Shown here piece after piece: positions 1-8,414 of a stretch of 49,493 bases of DNA. The number at the start of each line of letters is the position of its first letter. The first letter of the stretch is position 1. The notes under the pieces are model-generated. The model searched no databases and was not told where the DNA came from. It saw only the letters and a list, made by a program, of their open reading frames with translations. The translations under genes were made by a program, and so were the position numbers. This DNA is from Candidatus Avimonas faecium (lineage in GTDB: Bacteria; Bacillota; Clostridia; Oscillospirales; Acutalibacteraceae): the NCBI GenBank assembly GCA_904419005.1, contig CAJFQI010000009.1, forward strand, positions 1 through 49,493. The letters are read 5' to 3'.

Positions 1-2
1 CT

Positions 3-767
3 TTTAAGGAATGCGCGGATGTGCAGGTGGAACATAGCTTTTTCAACCTGCGGTATCCCTTTTGGCATAACCATGGCCTCGCTATCCGGGATTCGGAAAT
101 GACCGAACTTTGTCGGGCGGCCCTGTGGTATTCCGACCATATCACCATTGAAAATACCAAGCTTCACGGTATCAAGGCTCTGCGGGAATGTGCCGATGTC
201 AAAATGGCTGGCTGCGATATCGTTTCCCCGGAGTTTGGCTGGTCTGTCCGGGGGATTGAAATGGAGGATTGCGACGCCGAGAGCGAATACTTCATGATGC
301 GCTCCACCGGCCTGCATTTTAAAAATGTACGCATGAAGGGGAAATATTCCTTCCAGTACATTGAGGATTCCGTTTTTGAGGACTGCGTGTTTGACACCAA
401 GGATGCCTTCTGGCACGCCAAAAACGTCACGGTCCGCAACAGCGTCGTAAAAGGCGAATACCTGGCCTGGTACTGCGAAAACGTCACCTTTGAAAACTGC
501 AGGATCATCGGTACCCAGCCCCTTTGCTACTGCAAGGGGCTGAAGCTCATAAACTGTGAGATGATCGACTGCGATCTGGCCTTTGAGCGCAGCGGGGTGG
601 AAGCTACGATTACGACACCGGTGATCAGTATCAAAAACCCCCTGTCCGGCCGTATCATCGTTCCGGCTGTAGGCGAGGTTATCCGGGATATTCCGGGTAC
701 GGAAGGGAAGGTCGTGGTGACGGGAGAAGCCAAAAAGCAGGCGGAAAAAATCTGCGCCTGCGGATGA
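3..767 (+). CDS. DUF3737 family protein (5' end outside window)
   Basis: The frame is open at the left edge (it reads FKECADVQVEHSFFNLRYPF from base 3), so the true start lies upstream and about 255 residues are visible. The sequence is a run of short repeats of the type 'xVTFENCxI', 'NVTVRNSVVKG' and 'GLKLINCEMID', which is the pattern of a right-handed parallel beta-helix. Phrases such as LCRAALWYSDHI, DTKDAFWHAKNV and TTPVISIKNPLSGRI match DUF3737 as I know it. The family has no established biochemical function; the fold suggests carbohydrate binding or processing, which is inference. It lies 68 bp upstream of an iron alcohol dehydrogenase on the same strand, so the two may be co-transcribed. 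Confidence 0.85.
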   Translation, partial: FKECADVQVEHSFFNLRYPFWHNHGLAIRDSEMTELCRAALWYSDHITIENTKLHGIKALRECADVKMAGCDIVSPEFGWSVRGIEMEDCDAESEYFMMRSTGLHFKNVRMKGKYSFQYIEDSVFEDCVFDTKDAFWHAKNVTVRNSVVKGEYLAWYCENVTFENCRIIGTQPLCYCKGLKLINCEMIDCDLAFERSGVEATITTPVISIKNPLSGRIIVPAVGEVIRDIPGTEGKVVVTGEAKKQAEKICACG

Positions 768-835
768 AGAACCCCGGCTTACTCGGCAGAAGCCTGTAAA
801 ATCCTCATTTATTAACAATCAAGGAGGAACGAATC

Positions 836-2029
836 ATGCTTGGTAATTTTACTTACTGCAATCCGACGAAGCTCTATTTCGGTGACGAATCCCTGAGCTA
901 TCTGAACACGGAGCTGCCCAAATACGGAAAGAACGTGGTGCTGATCTACGGCGGCGGTTCCATCAAAAGGAACGGCATCTATGACGAGGTCGTTCGGATC
1001 CTGAAGGATAACGGCAAGGAGGTAGCCGAGATTGCCGGCGTCATGCCCAATCCCACGCTGCCCAAATTGTATGAAGGGGTCGCAATCGCCCGCAAGCATC
1101 AGGCCGACCTTCTGCTGGCCGTCGGCGGCGGTTCGGTCTGCGACTATGCAAAGGCGGTTTCGGTTTCCGTCAACTGCAAAGAAGATCCTTGGGAGAAGTA
1201 TTACCAGCGCTTTGAGGAGCCGGACTGCGAAACGCTGCCGGTAGGCTGCGTGCTGACGATGGTGGGAACCGGTTCGGAGATGAACGCGGGCGCGGTCATC
1301 ACCAATCCGGAAACCAAGCAGAAAATCGGCCATGTTTTCGCCGATGAAAAAATCATGCCCCGGTTTGCCATTTTGAATCCGAGATACACCCTGACCCTTC
1401 CGCATTATCAAATGGTTGCCGGCATCTATGACATCTTCAACCATATCTGCGAGCAGTATTTCTCCGGCGAGGACGACAATACCAGCGACTATATCAGCGA
1501 GGGGCTGATGCGCTCCCTGCTTCATTCCAGCCGGATTGCCAACAAGAACCCGCAGGATTATGAGGCCCGCAGCAATATCATGTGGACGGCTACCTGGGCG
1601 CTGAATACCCTGGTCGCGAAGGGCAAATCCACCGACTGGATGGTGCATATGCTTGGCCAGGCCGTAGGCGCTTACACCAACGCCACCCACGGGATGACGC
1701 TGGCGGCGGTTTCCCTGCCTTATTACCGTTACATCCTGCCCGATGGCCTGCCGAAGTTTAGGCGCTTCGCCGTCAATGTGTGGGATGTGGACCCCGCCGG
1801 TAAAACCGATGAACAGGTAGCGCGGGAAGGCCTCCAGGCCATGGAAGATTGGATGAAGGAACTCGGGCTGGTGATGAATATTGCTGATCTGGGCGCTACG
1901 GAGGAAATGCTGGAAGGGCTCGCCGACGCCACGCTTGTCATGGACGGCGGATACAAGGTGCTGTCCCGCGATGAGATCGTGCGGATTTTCAAAGAGAGCA
2001 TGGGACAGGCTGTCAATCCGAAGGCGTAG
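836..2029 (+). CDS. iron-containing alcohol dehydrogenase (YqhD/BDH type)
   Basis: This cytosolic NAD(P)H-dependent group III alcohol dehydrogenase has 397 residues, normal for the butanol dehydrogenase/YqhD branch. The N-terminal Rossmann-like part contains the GGGS nucleotide motifs (GGGSIKRNG, VGGGSVCDYAK) and GTGSEMN. The all-helical part carries the expected metal ligands: D199 and H203 (YDIFNHICEQ), H271 (MVHMLGQ) and H285 (THGM), with the spacing seen in YqhD. The start is the ATG preceded by AAGGAGG with a 7-8 base gap. The natural substrate cannot be read from sequence; a C3-C5 aldehyde is typical. With the downstream Fe-S aldo/keto reductase it forms a carbonyl-reducing pair. Confidence 0.93.
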   Translation: MLGNFTYCNPTKLYFGDESLSYLNTELPKYGKNVVLIYGGGSIKRNGIYDEVVRILKDNGKEVAEIAGVMPNPTLPKLYEGVAIARKHQADLLLAVGGGSVCDYAKAVSVSVNCKEDPWEKYYQRFEEPDCETLPVGCVLTMVGTGSEMNAGAVITNPETKQKIGHVFADEKIMPRFAILNPRYTLTLPHYQMVAGIYDIFNHICEQYFSGEDDNTSDYISEGLMRSLLHSSRIANKNPQDYEARSNIMWTATWALNTLVAKGKSTDWMVHMLGQAVGAYTNATHGMTLAAVSLPYYRYILPDGLPKFRRFAVNVWDVDPAGKTDEQVAREGLQAMEDWMKELGLVMNIADLGATEEMLEGLADATLVMDGGYKVLSRDEIVRIFKESMGQAVNPKA

Positions 2030-2218
2030 CCTTATCGCTGTGCCGTCCGCGGGATGCTGGCGCCTTCCCTGATAGGAACCGCCCCACCCTTTGAAATGCA
2101 GCTCATGGCCGGCGGCTGCTCTACGGGATTCCGGTCGGCAGCGCGCCCCGTACCGTCCTTGATTGCCGCTATGATATATACGGCCCGTAATTCCTATTCG
2201 TAAAGGAGTGTTTGGAAA

Positions 2219-3352
2219 ATGATTTACAAAGATTTTCAAGGGCTCAAACTATCCGCTCTTGGTATGGGGGCCATGCGGCTGCCGGTGATCAATGGGGAGG
2301 ATTCCCGCATTGATGAAAAGGCGGCGGCGGACATGGTGAAGTACGCCATGGAGCATGGGGTTAACTACTACGACACGGCCTGGGGCTATCACGATGGGAA
2401 TTCCGAGCTGGTCATGGGCAGGGCCTTGGGAGGGTATCCGAGGGAAAGCTATTACCTTGCGGATAAATTCCCCGGATACGATCTTTCAAATATGACCAAG
2501 GTGGAATCCATCTTTGAAAAGCAGCTGGAAAAATGCGGCGTTTCCTATTTTGATTTTTACCTGTTTCATAATGTCTGCGAGATGAATATTGACGCCTATT
2601 TAGATCCGCGGTACGGTATCTTTGATTATCTCCTGAAGCAGAAGAAGGCCGGCCGCATACGGCATCTGGGCTTTTCCGCCCACGGCAGCTGCGAGGTGAT
2701 GAAGCGTTTCCTTGAGGCGTACGGGAAGGATATGGAGTTCTGCCAGATTCAACTCAATTACCTGGATTGGCGCTTCCAGAACGCAAAGGCCAAAGTGGAG
2801 CTGCTGAACCAGTACCATATCCCGGTCTGGGTTATGGAGCCGCTGCGGGGAGGCAAACTGGCTTCCTTAGCGCCGGAGGATGAAACAAGGCTTAAAGAGC
2901 TCCGCCCGCAGGAAGAAATCCCAGCCTGGGCCTTCCGCTTTTTGCAGAGCATTCCCAACGTGGTCGTTACCCTTTCCGGCATGTCGAACAGGGAGCAGCT
3001 GCAGGATAATCTCCGTACCTACGAAGAGGAAAAGCCCTTGAACGTGCAGGAAATGGAGACGCTGATGGCCATAGCGGATGAGATGGTGGGCAAAATTGCG
3101 CTGCCCTGTACAGCTTGCCATTATTGCGTGAGCCATTGCCCGCAGGGGTTGGATATCCCCACCCTGCTCGCCTTATATAACGAGCATTGTTTTACCGAAG
3201 GCGGGTTCATCGCGCCGATGGCGATGATGGCTATTCCGGAAGAGAAACGTCCCAGCGCCTGTATCGGCTGCCGCAGCTGCGAAGCGGTATGTCCCCAACA
3301 GATCAAAATTTCGGAAGCGATGGCGGATTTCGCGAAAAAGCTCAACGCTTAA
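2219..3352 (+). CDS. aldo/keto reductase with C-terminal 4Fe-4S domain
   Basis: A 377-residue protein. Its N-terminal (beta/alpha)8 aldo/keto reductase domain shows the catalytic tetrad context: Asp and Tyr in NYYDTAWGYH, Lys in ADKFPG and His in FHNVCE. The last 90 residues contain two ferredoxin-like clusters, CTACHYCVSHCP and CIGCRSCEAVCP, each CxxCxxCxxxCP-like. This two-domain architecture is common in anaerobes and implies electron exchange with ferredoxin-type carriers. The ATG start follows AAAGGAG with a 10-base spacer. It is 189 bp downstream of the alcohol dehydrogenase in the same direction, with no terminator seen between them. Substrate unknown. Confidence 0.93.
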   Translation: MIYKDFQGLKLSALGMGAMRLPVINGEDSRIDEKAAADMVKYAMEHGVNYYDTAWGYHDGNSELVMGRALGGYPRESYYLADKFPGYDLSNMTKVESIFEKQLEKCGVSYFDFYLFHNVCEMNIDAYLDPRYGIFDYLLKQKKAGRIRHLGFSAHGSCEVMKRFLEAYGKDMEFCQIQLNYLDWRFQNAKAKVELLNQYHIPVWVMEPLRGGKLASLAPEDETRLKELRPQEEIPAWAFRFLQSIPNVVVTLSGMSNREQLQDNLRTYEEEKPLNVQEMETLMAIADEMVGKIALPCTACHYCVSHCPQGLDIPTLLALYNEHCFTEGGFIAPMAMMAIPEEKRPSACIGCRSCEAVCPQQIKISEAMADFAKKLNA

Positions 3353-3674
3353 AAGGGCGGGGAGATGGAATAGCGCCAATTGCCGGATGGATGAAATACG
3401 CGTTGGCGGTGGGCCGTGTAGCGTGCCGGACGGGGGAGGGGCTGATGGCGGCGGAAAATGGCCCTGCCTATTCCTATCGCCGATGCAAGGCGTGAAAGAA
3501 CGTTCTATTTTGGGCGGCTTTATGCCGACAAAATAGAGCGGTACCTGTGACGGGCTCCTTATCAAGAAGCCGGGTGGCGGGCGCGCAGAGCGACGCGGCC
3601 GACGCGATTGCCGGGCGCCGATAGGGGAATCCCAGGCGCCGCAGATGCGCAAATCAGAGTATCCGGGTGTAAAA

Positions 3675-3705
3675 AGCCTGCCTTGTGCTTAAGGCAGGCT
3701 TTTTC
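3675..3705 (+). terminator. intrinsic terminator
   Basis: Perfect 10-bp stem AGCCTGCCTT / AAGGCAGGCT with a 6-base GTGCTT loop and a TTTTCTCT tail. An A-run upstream makes it potentially bidirectional. It separates the alcohol dehydrogenase/reductase pair from the next transcription unit. Confidence 0.9.
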
Positions 3706-3785
3706 TCTGCATAGCTTCTGCCGCTCCGCTGCTCAAAGCGAACAGAGGCCGGCGGGGGACGGGATGTGGTGCGGAATCATCGCTG

Positions 3786-3799
3786 TGTAAACGTTTACA
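3786..3799 (+). promoter_or_regulatory. cre-like LacI-family operator
   Basis: TGTAAACGTTTACA is a perfect 14-bp palindrome that fits the CcpA catabolite-responsive consensus TGWAANCGNTNWCA at every position. It ends 7 bp before the -35 box of the promoter at 3807-3835. Binding by CcpA or by a dedicated LacI-type regulator cannot be told apart here; no such regulator gene is in the window. Confidence 0.75.
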
Positions 3800-3806
3800 A
3801 AAAGCC

Positions 3807-3835
3807 TTTGCATTTCGGCTGGGGGATGGTATACT
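3807..3835 (+). promoter_or_regulatory. sigma-A-type promoter of the UroD-like gene
   Basis: -35 TTTGCA and -10 TATACT are separated by exactly 17 bp. The -10 box ends 36 bp before the ATG at 3872. The cre-like palindrome lies immediately upstream, a position compatible with either activation or hindrance of RNA polymerase. Confidence 0.7.
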
Positions 3836-3871
3836 ACAGGTAGATATAGGTTTCGGGAGTGAGGTTTCTGT

Positions 3872-4921
3872 ATGATTAACGCCAATTACCGCAAGGCGGT
3901 TCATTTTGAGCATCCGGATTATATCCCGATGGTCTTCCATATCAACGATTCCTGCTGGGAGAATTACCCGCAGGAGGAGCTGTTTGACCTGATGGAGTCG
4001 CACAAATACCTTTTCCCGGATTTTGTCCGGCCGAAGGGGCGGTATATCCCGGATTATGCGCCGATCGCCCGTAAGGATTTCCCCTTTACCGACGACTTTG
4101 GCTGTATATGGACGACGATGATGGACGGGATCACCGGCACGGTGACCGGCCATCCGCTGGCGGACTGGGAGGCGTTCAAAACCTACCGGGCGCCGGATCC
4201 CGCGGCCTGTATGGGGATCGGGCCGGTGGATTGGGAGAAGGAGGCGGAGCGCATCCGCCGCTCCAAGGAAACGGACGGCGCGGCGGAGGCTTGGCTGCGG
4301 CATGGGCACACCTTTCTCCAGCTCTGCGACCTGCGCGGGTATGAAAACCTCCTTTTTGATATGGTTGACGAGGACGAGCGCCTTTGGGCGTTGATTGAGC
4401 TGGTGGAAAATTTCAATCGGGCTTTGGTGGAAAAATACATTGCCCTGGGAGTGGATCAACTCAGCTATGCGGAGGATTTGGGCGCGCAGCACGGCCCGAT
4501 GATTTCGCCGGAGCTTTTCCGCAAATATATCCAGCCCAGCTACCGTCGGCTGATGAAGCCCGCGATTGACAAAGGTCTGATCGTGCACATGCACTCGGAC
4601 GGCGATATCCGCGAGCTGGCGGACGATTTGATTGAGAGCGGCGTGCAGGTGATCAACCTCCAGGATCTGGTGAACGGGGTAGATTGGATTGCCGGCCGTT
4701 TCCGCGGGAAAATCTGTGTGGATCTGGATATTGACCGGCAGAAGATCACCCCCTACGGCACGCCGGAGCAGGTGGACGCCCTGGTGCGGGAAGAGGTGGA
4801 GAAGCTCGCAACCCCGCAGGGCGGATTGACCATGATCTACGGCCTGTATCCGGGGATCCCGATGGCCAATGTCAAGGCGCTGATGGACGCCATGGAAAAA
4901 TACATGTTTTGGTTTGACTGA
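3872..4921 (+). CDS. uroporphyrinogen decarboxylase-fold (URO-D / methyltransferase) family protein
   Basis: A 349-residue TIM-barrel protein. The C-terminal half carries the family pattern: DQLSYAEDLGAQHGPMISPELFRKYIQPSYRRL, then KGLIVHMHSDGDIRELADDLIESGVQVINLQDL. These resemble the MtaA/MtbA-like corrinoid methyltransferase and uncharacterised UroD-like clade rather than HemE, whose arginine-rich N-terminal substrate site is not seen. The HMHSDG histidine would suit metal or substrate binding (inference). It stands alone behind its own promoter and a cre-like operator, suggesting carbon-source control and a catabolic or methyl-transfer role rather than haem synthesis. Substrate unknown. Confidence 0.8.
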   Translation: MINANYRKAVHFEHPDYIPMVFHINDSCWENYPQEELFDLMESHKYLFPDFVRPKGRYIPDYAPIARKDFPFTDDFGCIWTTMMDGITGTVTGHPLADWEAFKTYRAPDPAACMGIGPVDWEKEAERIRRSKETDGAAEAWLRHGHTFLQLCDLRGYENLLFDMVDEDERLWALIELVENFNRALVEKYIALGVDQLSYAEDLGAQHGPMISPELFRKYIQPSYRRLMKPAIDKGLIVHMHSDGDIRELADDLIESGVQVINLQDLVNGVDWIAGRFRGKICVDLDIDRQKITPYGTPEQVDALVREEVEKLATPQGGLTMIYGLYPGIPMANVKALMDAMEKYMFWFD

Positions 4922-4956
4922 CCGGACGCCCGGCCCCTTCATTCACGGTGAAAAGG

Positions 4957-4999
4957 AAAAGCGCCGCCGCGAACCTTTCGGGTTCGCGGCGGCGCTTTT
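4957..4999. terminator. bidirectional terminator between convergent genes
   Basis: A perfect 19-bp stem (AAAAGCGCCGCCGCGAACC against its complement) encloses TTTCG. The A-run on one side and T-run on the other let it serve both the UroD-like gene and the copper operon. Confidence 0.9.
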
Positions 5000-5022
5000 C
5001 CGCCCGCTGAGGAAACGGCGGC

Positions 5023-5217
5023 TTATTTGGCGACGGCGGTAAAGCCGAGGTCGTCAAGCTCCTGCACGGCGGTTTGGACGCAGTGGTCGCAGCCGTTGAT
5101 CGTGACCGTCTTGTCATCCAGCGAGACGGAAAAATCCAGGCCGGCGGCGGTCAGCGCCTTGGTGATCCGCTCTACGCATTTGGCGCAGTGCATTTCGTTT
5201 ACATAAAGGGTAGTCAT
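5023..5217 (-). CDS. heavy-metal-associated (HMA) domain protein, CopZ-like
   Basis: A 64-residue single HMA domain, about the size of the CopZ copper chaperone. The metal-binding loop is MHCAKC (C11, C14); a second cysteine pair GCDHC (C43, C46) sits late in the fold, which is unusual for CopZ. It is the third gene of a copA-csoR-HMA unit read on the minus strand, 83 bp after csoR. The start follows GGAAAGGATG with 9 bases between AAAGGA and the ATG. Likely role: cytoplasmic Cu(I) delivery to CopA or buffering for CsoR. Confidence 0.85.
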   Translation of the reverse strand: MTTLYVNEMHCAKCVERITKALTAAGLDFSVSLDDKTVTINGCDHCVQTAVQELDDLGFTAVAK

Positions 5218-5300
5218 ACAGGGTCATCCTTTCCAAAAGTATTTTCCACAGCGAAACAGGGAATCGCCTGCTTCGCCGGATTCGGTGTAAAACGGTCGGC

Positions 5301-5612
5301 TTATTTCATCATTTTTTGCAGGGTGGAAAGCAGCTCATCGACCACCTCGTCATGGCCGGCGCGGATATCGTCCACGACGCAGGTTTTGATATGCTCGCTG
5401 AGCAGCGCCTTGCTGAAGGCGTTGAGTGCCGCCTGCACGGCGGAAACCTGCGTCAGGATATCAACGCAGTAAGCGCTCTTTTCCACCATCCCGCGCAGCC
5501 CGCGGATCTGCCCTTCAATACGGCTGAGGCGGTTGACCATGTCCCGCATCTCCGCCTCCGGGCGCACCTTGCGCTTGCATTCGGCGCAGACCTTGTTGCA
5601 TTCGCATCCCAT
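5301..5612 (-). CDS. csoR: CsoR-type copper-sensing repressor
   Basis: A 103-residue DUF156/CsoR-RcnR family protein. The Cu(I) ligand triad is present with the right spacing: C49 (SAYCVDIL), H74 and C78 (SEHIKTC), i.e. C-x24-H-x3-C. Conserved family text includes NRLSRIEGQIRGLRGMV. The N-terminus adds four cysteines (CEC and CAEC), an extension outside the usual sensor site. Its ATG shares one base with the copA stop, so translation is coupled. It probably represses its own operon at the two palindromes in front of copA. Confidence 0.92.
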   Translation of the reverse strand: MGCECNKVCAECKRKVRPEAEMRDMVNRLSRIEGQIRGLRGMVEKSAYCVDILTQVSAVQAALNAFSKALLSEHIKTCVVDDIRAGHDEVVDELLSTLQKMMK

Positions 5613-7870
5613 TACAGCTTCTTCCCCCTTAAGCGCAGAGCGTTGGTGACAACGCAGACCGAGCTAAGCGACATCGCCAGGCCGGCGAACATCGGATCCA
5701 GCAGCGGCCCGCCGAACAGCGCCAGCACGCCGGCCGCAATCGGGATCCCGATGGTGTTGTAGCAGAAGGCCCAGAAAAGGTTCTGCTTGATGTTGCGCAG
5801 CGTCAGACGGCTTAGGCGGATCGCTTTGGCCACGTCGTTCAGGTCGGATTTCATCAGCACCACATCGCCTGCTTCAATGGCAATGTCGCTGCCCGCCCCG
5901 ACGGCGGCCCCCACATCGGCCTGGACCAGCGCGGGCGCGTCGTTGATGCCGTCCCCGACCATCAGCACGGTTTCCCCGGCCTGCTGGTATTTTTGGACGA
6001 TGGCCGCTTTATCCTCCGGCAGGACCTCGGCAATCACCTCGTCGGCGCCGACCTGCTTGGCGATCTGCTCCGCGGCGGCCCGGTTGTCCCCCGTGAGCAT
6101 GACCACCTTCCGCCCGCTTTCGTGCAGCCGGCGGATGGCTTCCGCGCTGGTCGGCTTGACCACGTCGGCCACGCCCAGCACGCCGAGCGCCGTCCCGTCT
6201 ACAGCGGTGTACAGCAGCGTCCGCCCTTGCGAAGCCAAGCGGTCCGCCTCTTCCTGAAAGGCGCCGCAGGGCACGCCGTTTTCCTCCATCAGCCGGCGGC
6301 TTCCGACCAGGATGCACCGTCCGTCCGCCAGCTCGGCCCGGATCCCCCGGCCCGACAGGTTTTCAAAGGAGGCGACGGCCGGCAGGGAGGAGAGGCCGTG
6401 TGCCTGTGCACAGTCCCCGACCGCCTTGGCTAGGGGATGGTCGGACATCGCTTCCACAGCAGCCGTCAGCGCGAGCAGCTCGTTCTCCCGTTCCGCCCCG
6501 GCTTCTCCGGCCAGGATATCCGTGACGGCCGGCTTGCCTTCGGTAATGGTTCCCGTCTTGTCCAGGAGCACCGCGGTTACGCTGTGCAGACGCTCCAGCG
6601 CCTCGCCGCTGCGCACAAGGATGCCGTTTGCCGCGCCCAGGCCGGTTCCCACCATGATGGCGGTGGGGGTGGCTAACCCCAGGGCGCAGGGGCAGGCGAT
6701 GACCAACACCGAGGTAAAGACCCGCAGCACAAATTCCGCATCCCGGCCCGCGATGGCCCAAAGGACGGCCGCGACAACCGCGATCGCCATAACCACCGGG
6801 ACAAAAACGCCGGCGACCCGGTCGGCAATCTTTGAGATCGGCGCCTTGTGGCCTTGCGCGTCCTCCATGATCTTGATGATTTTGGAGAGGGTGGTATCCT
6901 CGCCGACCCGGTCGACCCGCACCTGCATGGCGCCGTTGTAGTTGACGCTGCCTCCGATGACGCTGCTTCCCGGCGCCTTTTCAACCGGCATGCTTTCCCC
7001 GGTCAGCATCGATTCGTCCACGCCGCTTTCCCCCTGCACCACGGTGCCGTCCAAGGGGATGCGCGCGCCGGGGCGGATAAGGATCCGGTCGCCCGGCTTC
7101 AGCGTGTCGGAGGGGACCTCCCGTACGGCGTCCCCGTCAAGGAGAAGGGCGGTATCCGGCGTCAGCGCCATCAGCTTCTCAATGGCGCCCTTGGTCTTGC
7201 GCTTGCTGCCCGCTTCCAGGTATTTGCCCAGCATGATGAAGGTGATCACCACGGCGGCGGATTCATAATACAGGTGGTGGACATGCATGGCGTTCCAGGG
7301 GATTTGATAGGTCAGGTAGAGGCTGTACAGAAACGAGCAGCCGCTCCCGATCGCCACCAGGGAATCCATGTTGGGGTTGCGGTGCAGCAGGGCCTTGAAC
7401 CCCACGATAAAGAACCGCCGCCCCAGATACAGGATCGGGATGGTGAGCAGCAGCTGGGTAAGCGCGAAGTTGGTGGGGGCGACGTCTGGATCCAGGAAGG
7501 AGGGGATCGGCAGCTTATAGGCAAACATCTGCCCCATGGATACATACAGCAGCAGGACCGATAAAACGATCGCGGCAATCAGGGAGCGGCGCTCCTTGCG
7601 CCCGTCGGGGTCGGCCTCTTTGCGGGGCTTGGCGGCCTTTTCCCCTTTTTTGGCCGGCACATAGGGGGCGATGCCGAACCCGGCTTTCGTCACCTTCTGC
7701 ATAATCAGGTCGGGCGTAACCTTCGCCTCGTCGTATGCGATGGTCAGCTTCCCGGTGGCCAGATTGACGTCGCTGCGCTGCACGCCGTCCAGCCGGCGGG
7801 TCACCCGTTCCACCGCGCTGGAGCACGCGGCGCAGGTCATTCCATCCACGGTATATACGTCTTCCTTCAT
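5612..7870 (-). CDS. copA: Cu(I)-exporting P1B-type ATPase
   Basis: A 752-residue membrane pump. Order: one N-terminal HMA domain (GMTCAAC, C13/C16), a charged linker, eight predicted membrane segments, an actuator domain with TGES, the ion-binding CPC motif (C393-P394-C395), the phosphorylated D437 in DKTGT, the HP motif (SDHPLAKA), TGDN and GDGINDAPAL. All catalytic residues are present. It exports Cu(I) from the cytoplasm using ATP. The ATG follows AAAGGAGG with 7 bases between. First gene of the copA-csoR-HMA operon; its promoter is overlaid by CsoR-type palindromes. Confidence 0.97.
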   Translation of the reverse strand: MKEDVYTVDGMTCAACSSAVERVTRRLDGVQRSDVNLATGKLTIAYDEAKVTPDLIMQKVTKAGFGIAPYVPAKKGEKAAKPRKEADPDGRKERRSLIAAIVLSVLLLYVSMGQMFAYKLPIPSFLDPDVAPTNFALTQLLLTIPILYLGRRFFIVGFKALLHRNPNMDSLVAIGSGCSFLYSLYLTYQIPWNAMHVHHLYYESAAVVITFIMLGKYLEAGSKRKTKGAIEKLMALTPDTALLLDGDAVREVPSDTLKPGDRILIRPGARIPLDGTVVQGESGVDESMLTGESMPVEKAPGSSVIGGSVNYNGAMQVRVDRVGEDTTLSKIIKIMEDAQGHKAPISKIADRVAGVFVPVVMAIAVVAAVLWAIAGRDAEFVLRVFTSVLVIACPCALGLATPTAIMVGTGLGAANGILVRSGEALERLHSVTAVLLDKTGTITEGKPAVTDILAGEAGAERENELLALTAAVEAMSDHPLAKAVGDCAQAHGLSSLPAVASFENLSGRGIRAELADGRCILVGSRRLMEENGVPCGAFQEEADRLASQGRTLLYTAVDGTALGVLGVADVVKPTSAEAIRRLHESGRKVVMLTGDNRAAAEQIAKQVGADEVIAEVLPEDKAAIVQKYQQAGETVLMVGDGINDAPALVQADVGAAVGAGSDIAIEAGDVVLMKSDLNDVAKAIRLSRLTLRNIKQNLFWAFCYNTIGIPIAAGVLALFGGPLLDPMFAGLAMSLSSVCVVTNALRLRGKKL

Positions 7871-7934
7871 GGCTCAGCCTCCTTTAGGAAAAGCAGGAAT
7901 CTCGGATATCCTTCGGTTTGCGAGAGGGCGTCAA

Positions 7935-7951
7935 ATACCCCCATAGGGTAT
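7935..7951. promoter_or_regulatory. second CsoR-type operator
   Basis: ATACCCCCATAGGGTAT is a slightly imperfect copy of the promoter operator, lying downstream of the predicted transcription start, about 65 bp before the copA start codon. A second, lower-affinity CsoR site is inferred. Confidence 0.75.
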
Positions 7952-7964
7952 CCTTACGGCTTTT

Positions 7965-7993
7965 ATAATATACCCCTATGGGGTATTTGTCAA
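7965..7993 (-). promoter_or_regulatory. copA promoter with CsoR operator in the spacer
   Basis: On the minus strand a perfect -35 TTGACA (7993-7988) and -10 TATTAT (7970-7965) are separated by exactly 17 bp. That spacer is filled by the palindrome ATACCCC-TAT-GGGGTAT (7970-7986). G/C-tract palindromes of this kind are typical of CsoR boxes, so bound repressor would directly block RNA polymerase until Cu(I) is bound. Confidence 0.85.
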
Positions 7994-8015
7994 GAGGAAC
8001 GAAACGGAATACAGC

Positions 8016-8051
8016 AAAAAAATTGGGGGAAGCGTTTTTCTACGCTTCCCC
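8016..8051 (-). terminator. intrinsic terminator (minus strand)
   Basis: Stem GGGGAAGCGT / ACGCTTCCCC with loop TTTTCT. Read on the minus strand it is followed by AATTTTTTT. It ends the small membrane-protein gene just upstream of it. Confidence 0.8.
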
Positions 8052-8060
8052 GATCGGTAT

Positions 8061-8414
8061 TTATTTATCCAGCGGGCCGGGAGGGCCGCCCGGCTTTTCA
8101 GGCGAATCCTCTTCGGGCTTGGCCTCCCGTCCGTTTTCCGGCCCGTGAGGCTCCTCGGCCCGTCCCCTTCGCAGGGCAAGGTCGGCCGCAAGGGCGCAGG
8201 CCACGCCGGCGGCAAGCATCGCCGGCACATTTTCAATCGCGGCGTCGGCATATTGCAGGCAGCGAAGGACATCGGGTGTGCAGCCGGCGATCCGCCGCAT
8301 GAGAACGCCGAACAGCCAAAGAAGAAACGCGAACTGCGCCGAGCCGTGCAGGATATCCCGGGAAAAGGGGTGCAGGCTCCGCAGCTCGTGAAGGAGGCGT
8401 TTGATCCATTTCAT
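8061..8414 (-). CDS. small hypothetical membrane protein
   Basis: A 117-residue protein I cannot assign to a family. Two hydrophobic stretches are visible, roughly residues 27-44 (AQFAFLLWLFGVLM) and 63-80 (VPAMLAAGVACALAADLAL), followed by a hydrophilic tail rich in Glu, Pro and Gly. The ATG is preceded by AAAGGATG at the long spacing also used by neighbouring genes, which supports translation, and a terminator follows the stop directly. It is a single-gene unit between copA and the sugar-isomerase-like gene. Confidence 0.6.
   Translation of the reverse strand: MKWIKRLLHELRSLHPFSRDILHGSAQFAFLLWLFGVLMRRIAGCTPDVLRCLQYADAAIENVPAMLAAGVACALAADLALRRGRAEEPHGPENGREAKPEEDSPEKPGGPPGPLDK

Larger units (their letters stand above)
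3353..3871 (+). other. gene-free interval with hairpin, terminator, operator and promoter
   Basis: No credible coding sequence lies here; the short frames have no ribosome site or family resemblance. It contains an imperfect inverted repeat at 3501-3540 (CTATTTTG-type arms around TTTAT, no U-tract), the strong terminator at 3675-3704, a perfect cre-like palindrome at 3786-3799, and a -35/-10 pair at 3807-3835 that should drive the next gene. Confidence 0.6.

Noticed and set aside
812-2239. 475-codon minus-strand open frame
   Set aside because: Complement of the alcohol dehydrogenase; no ribosome site, His/Arg/Gly-rich unnatural composition.
3501-3540. Terminator after the Fe-S reductase
   Set aside because: The stem is imperfect and lacks a U-tract; the true terminator is at 3675-3704.
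7976-8272. 98-codon minus-strand frame overlapping the small membrane protein
   Set aside because: Its end overlaps the copA promoter and the terminator; the alternative frame at 8061-8414 has a proper ribosome site and membrane helices.
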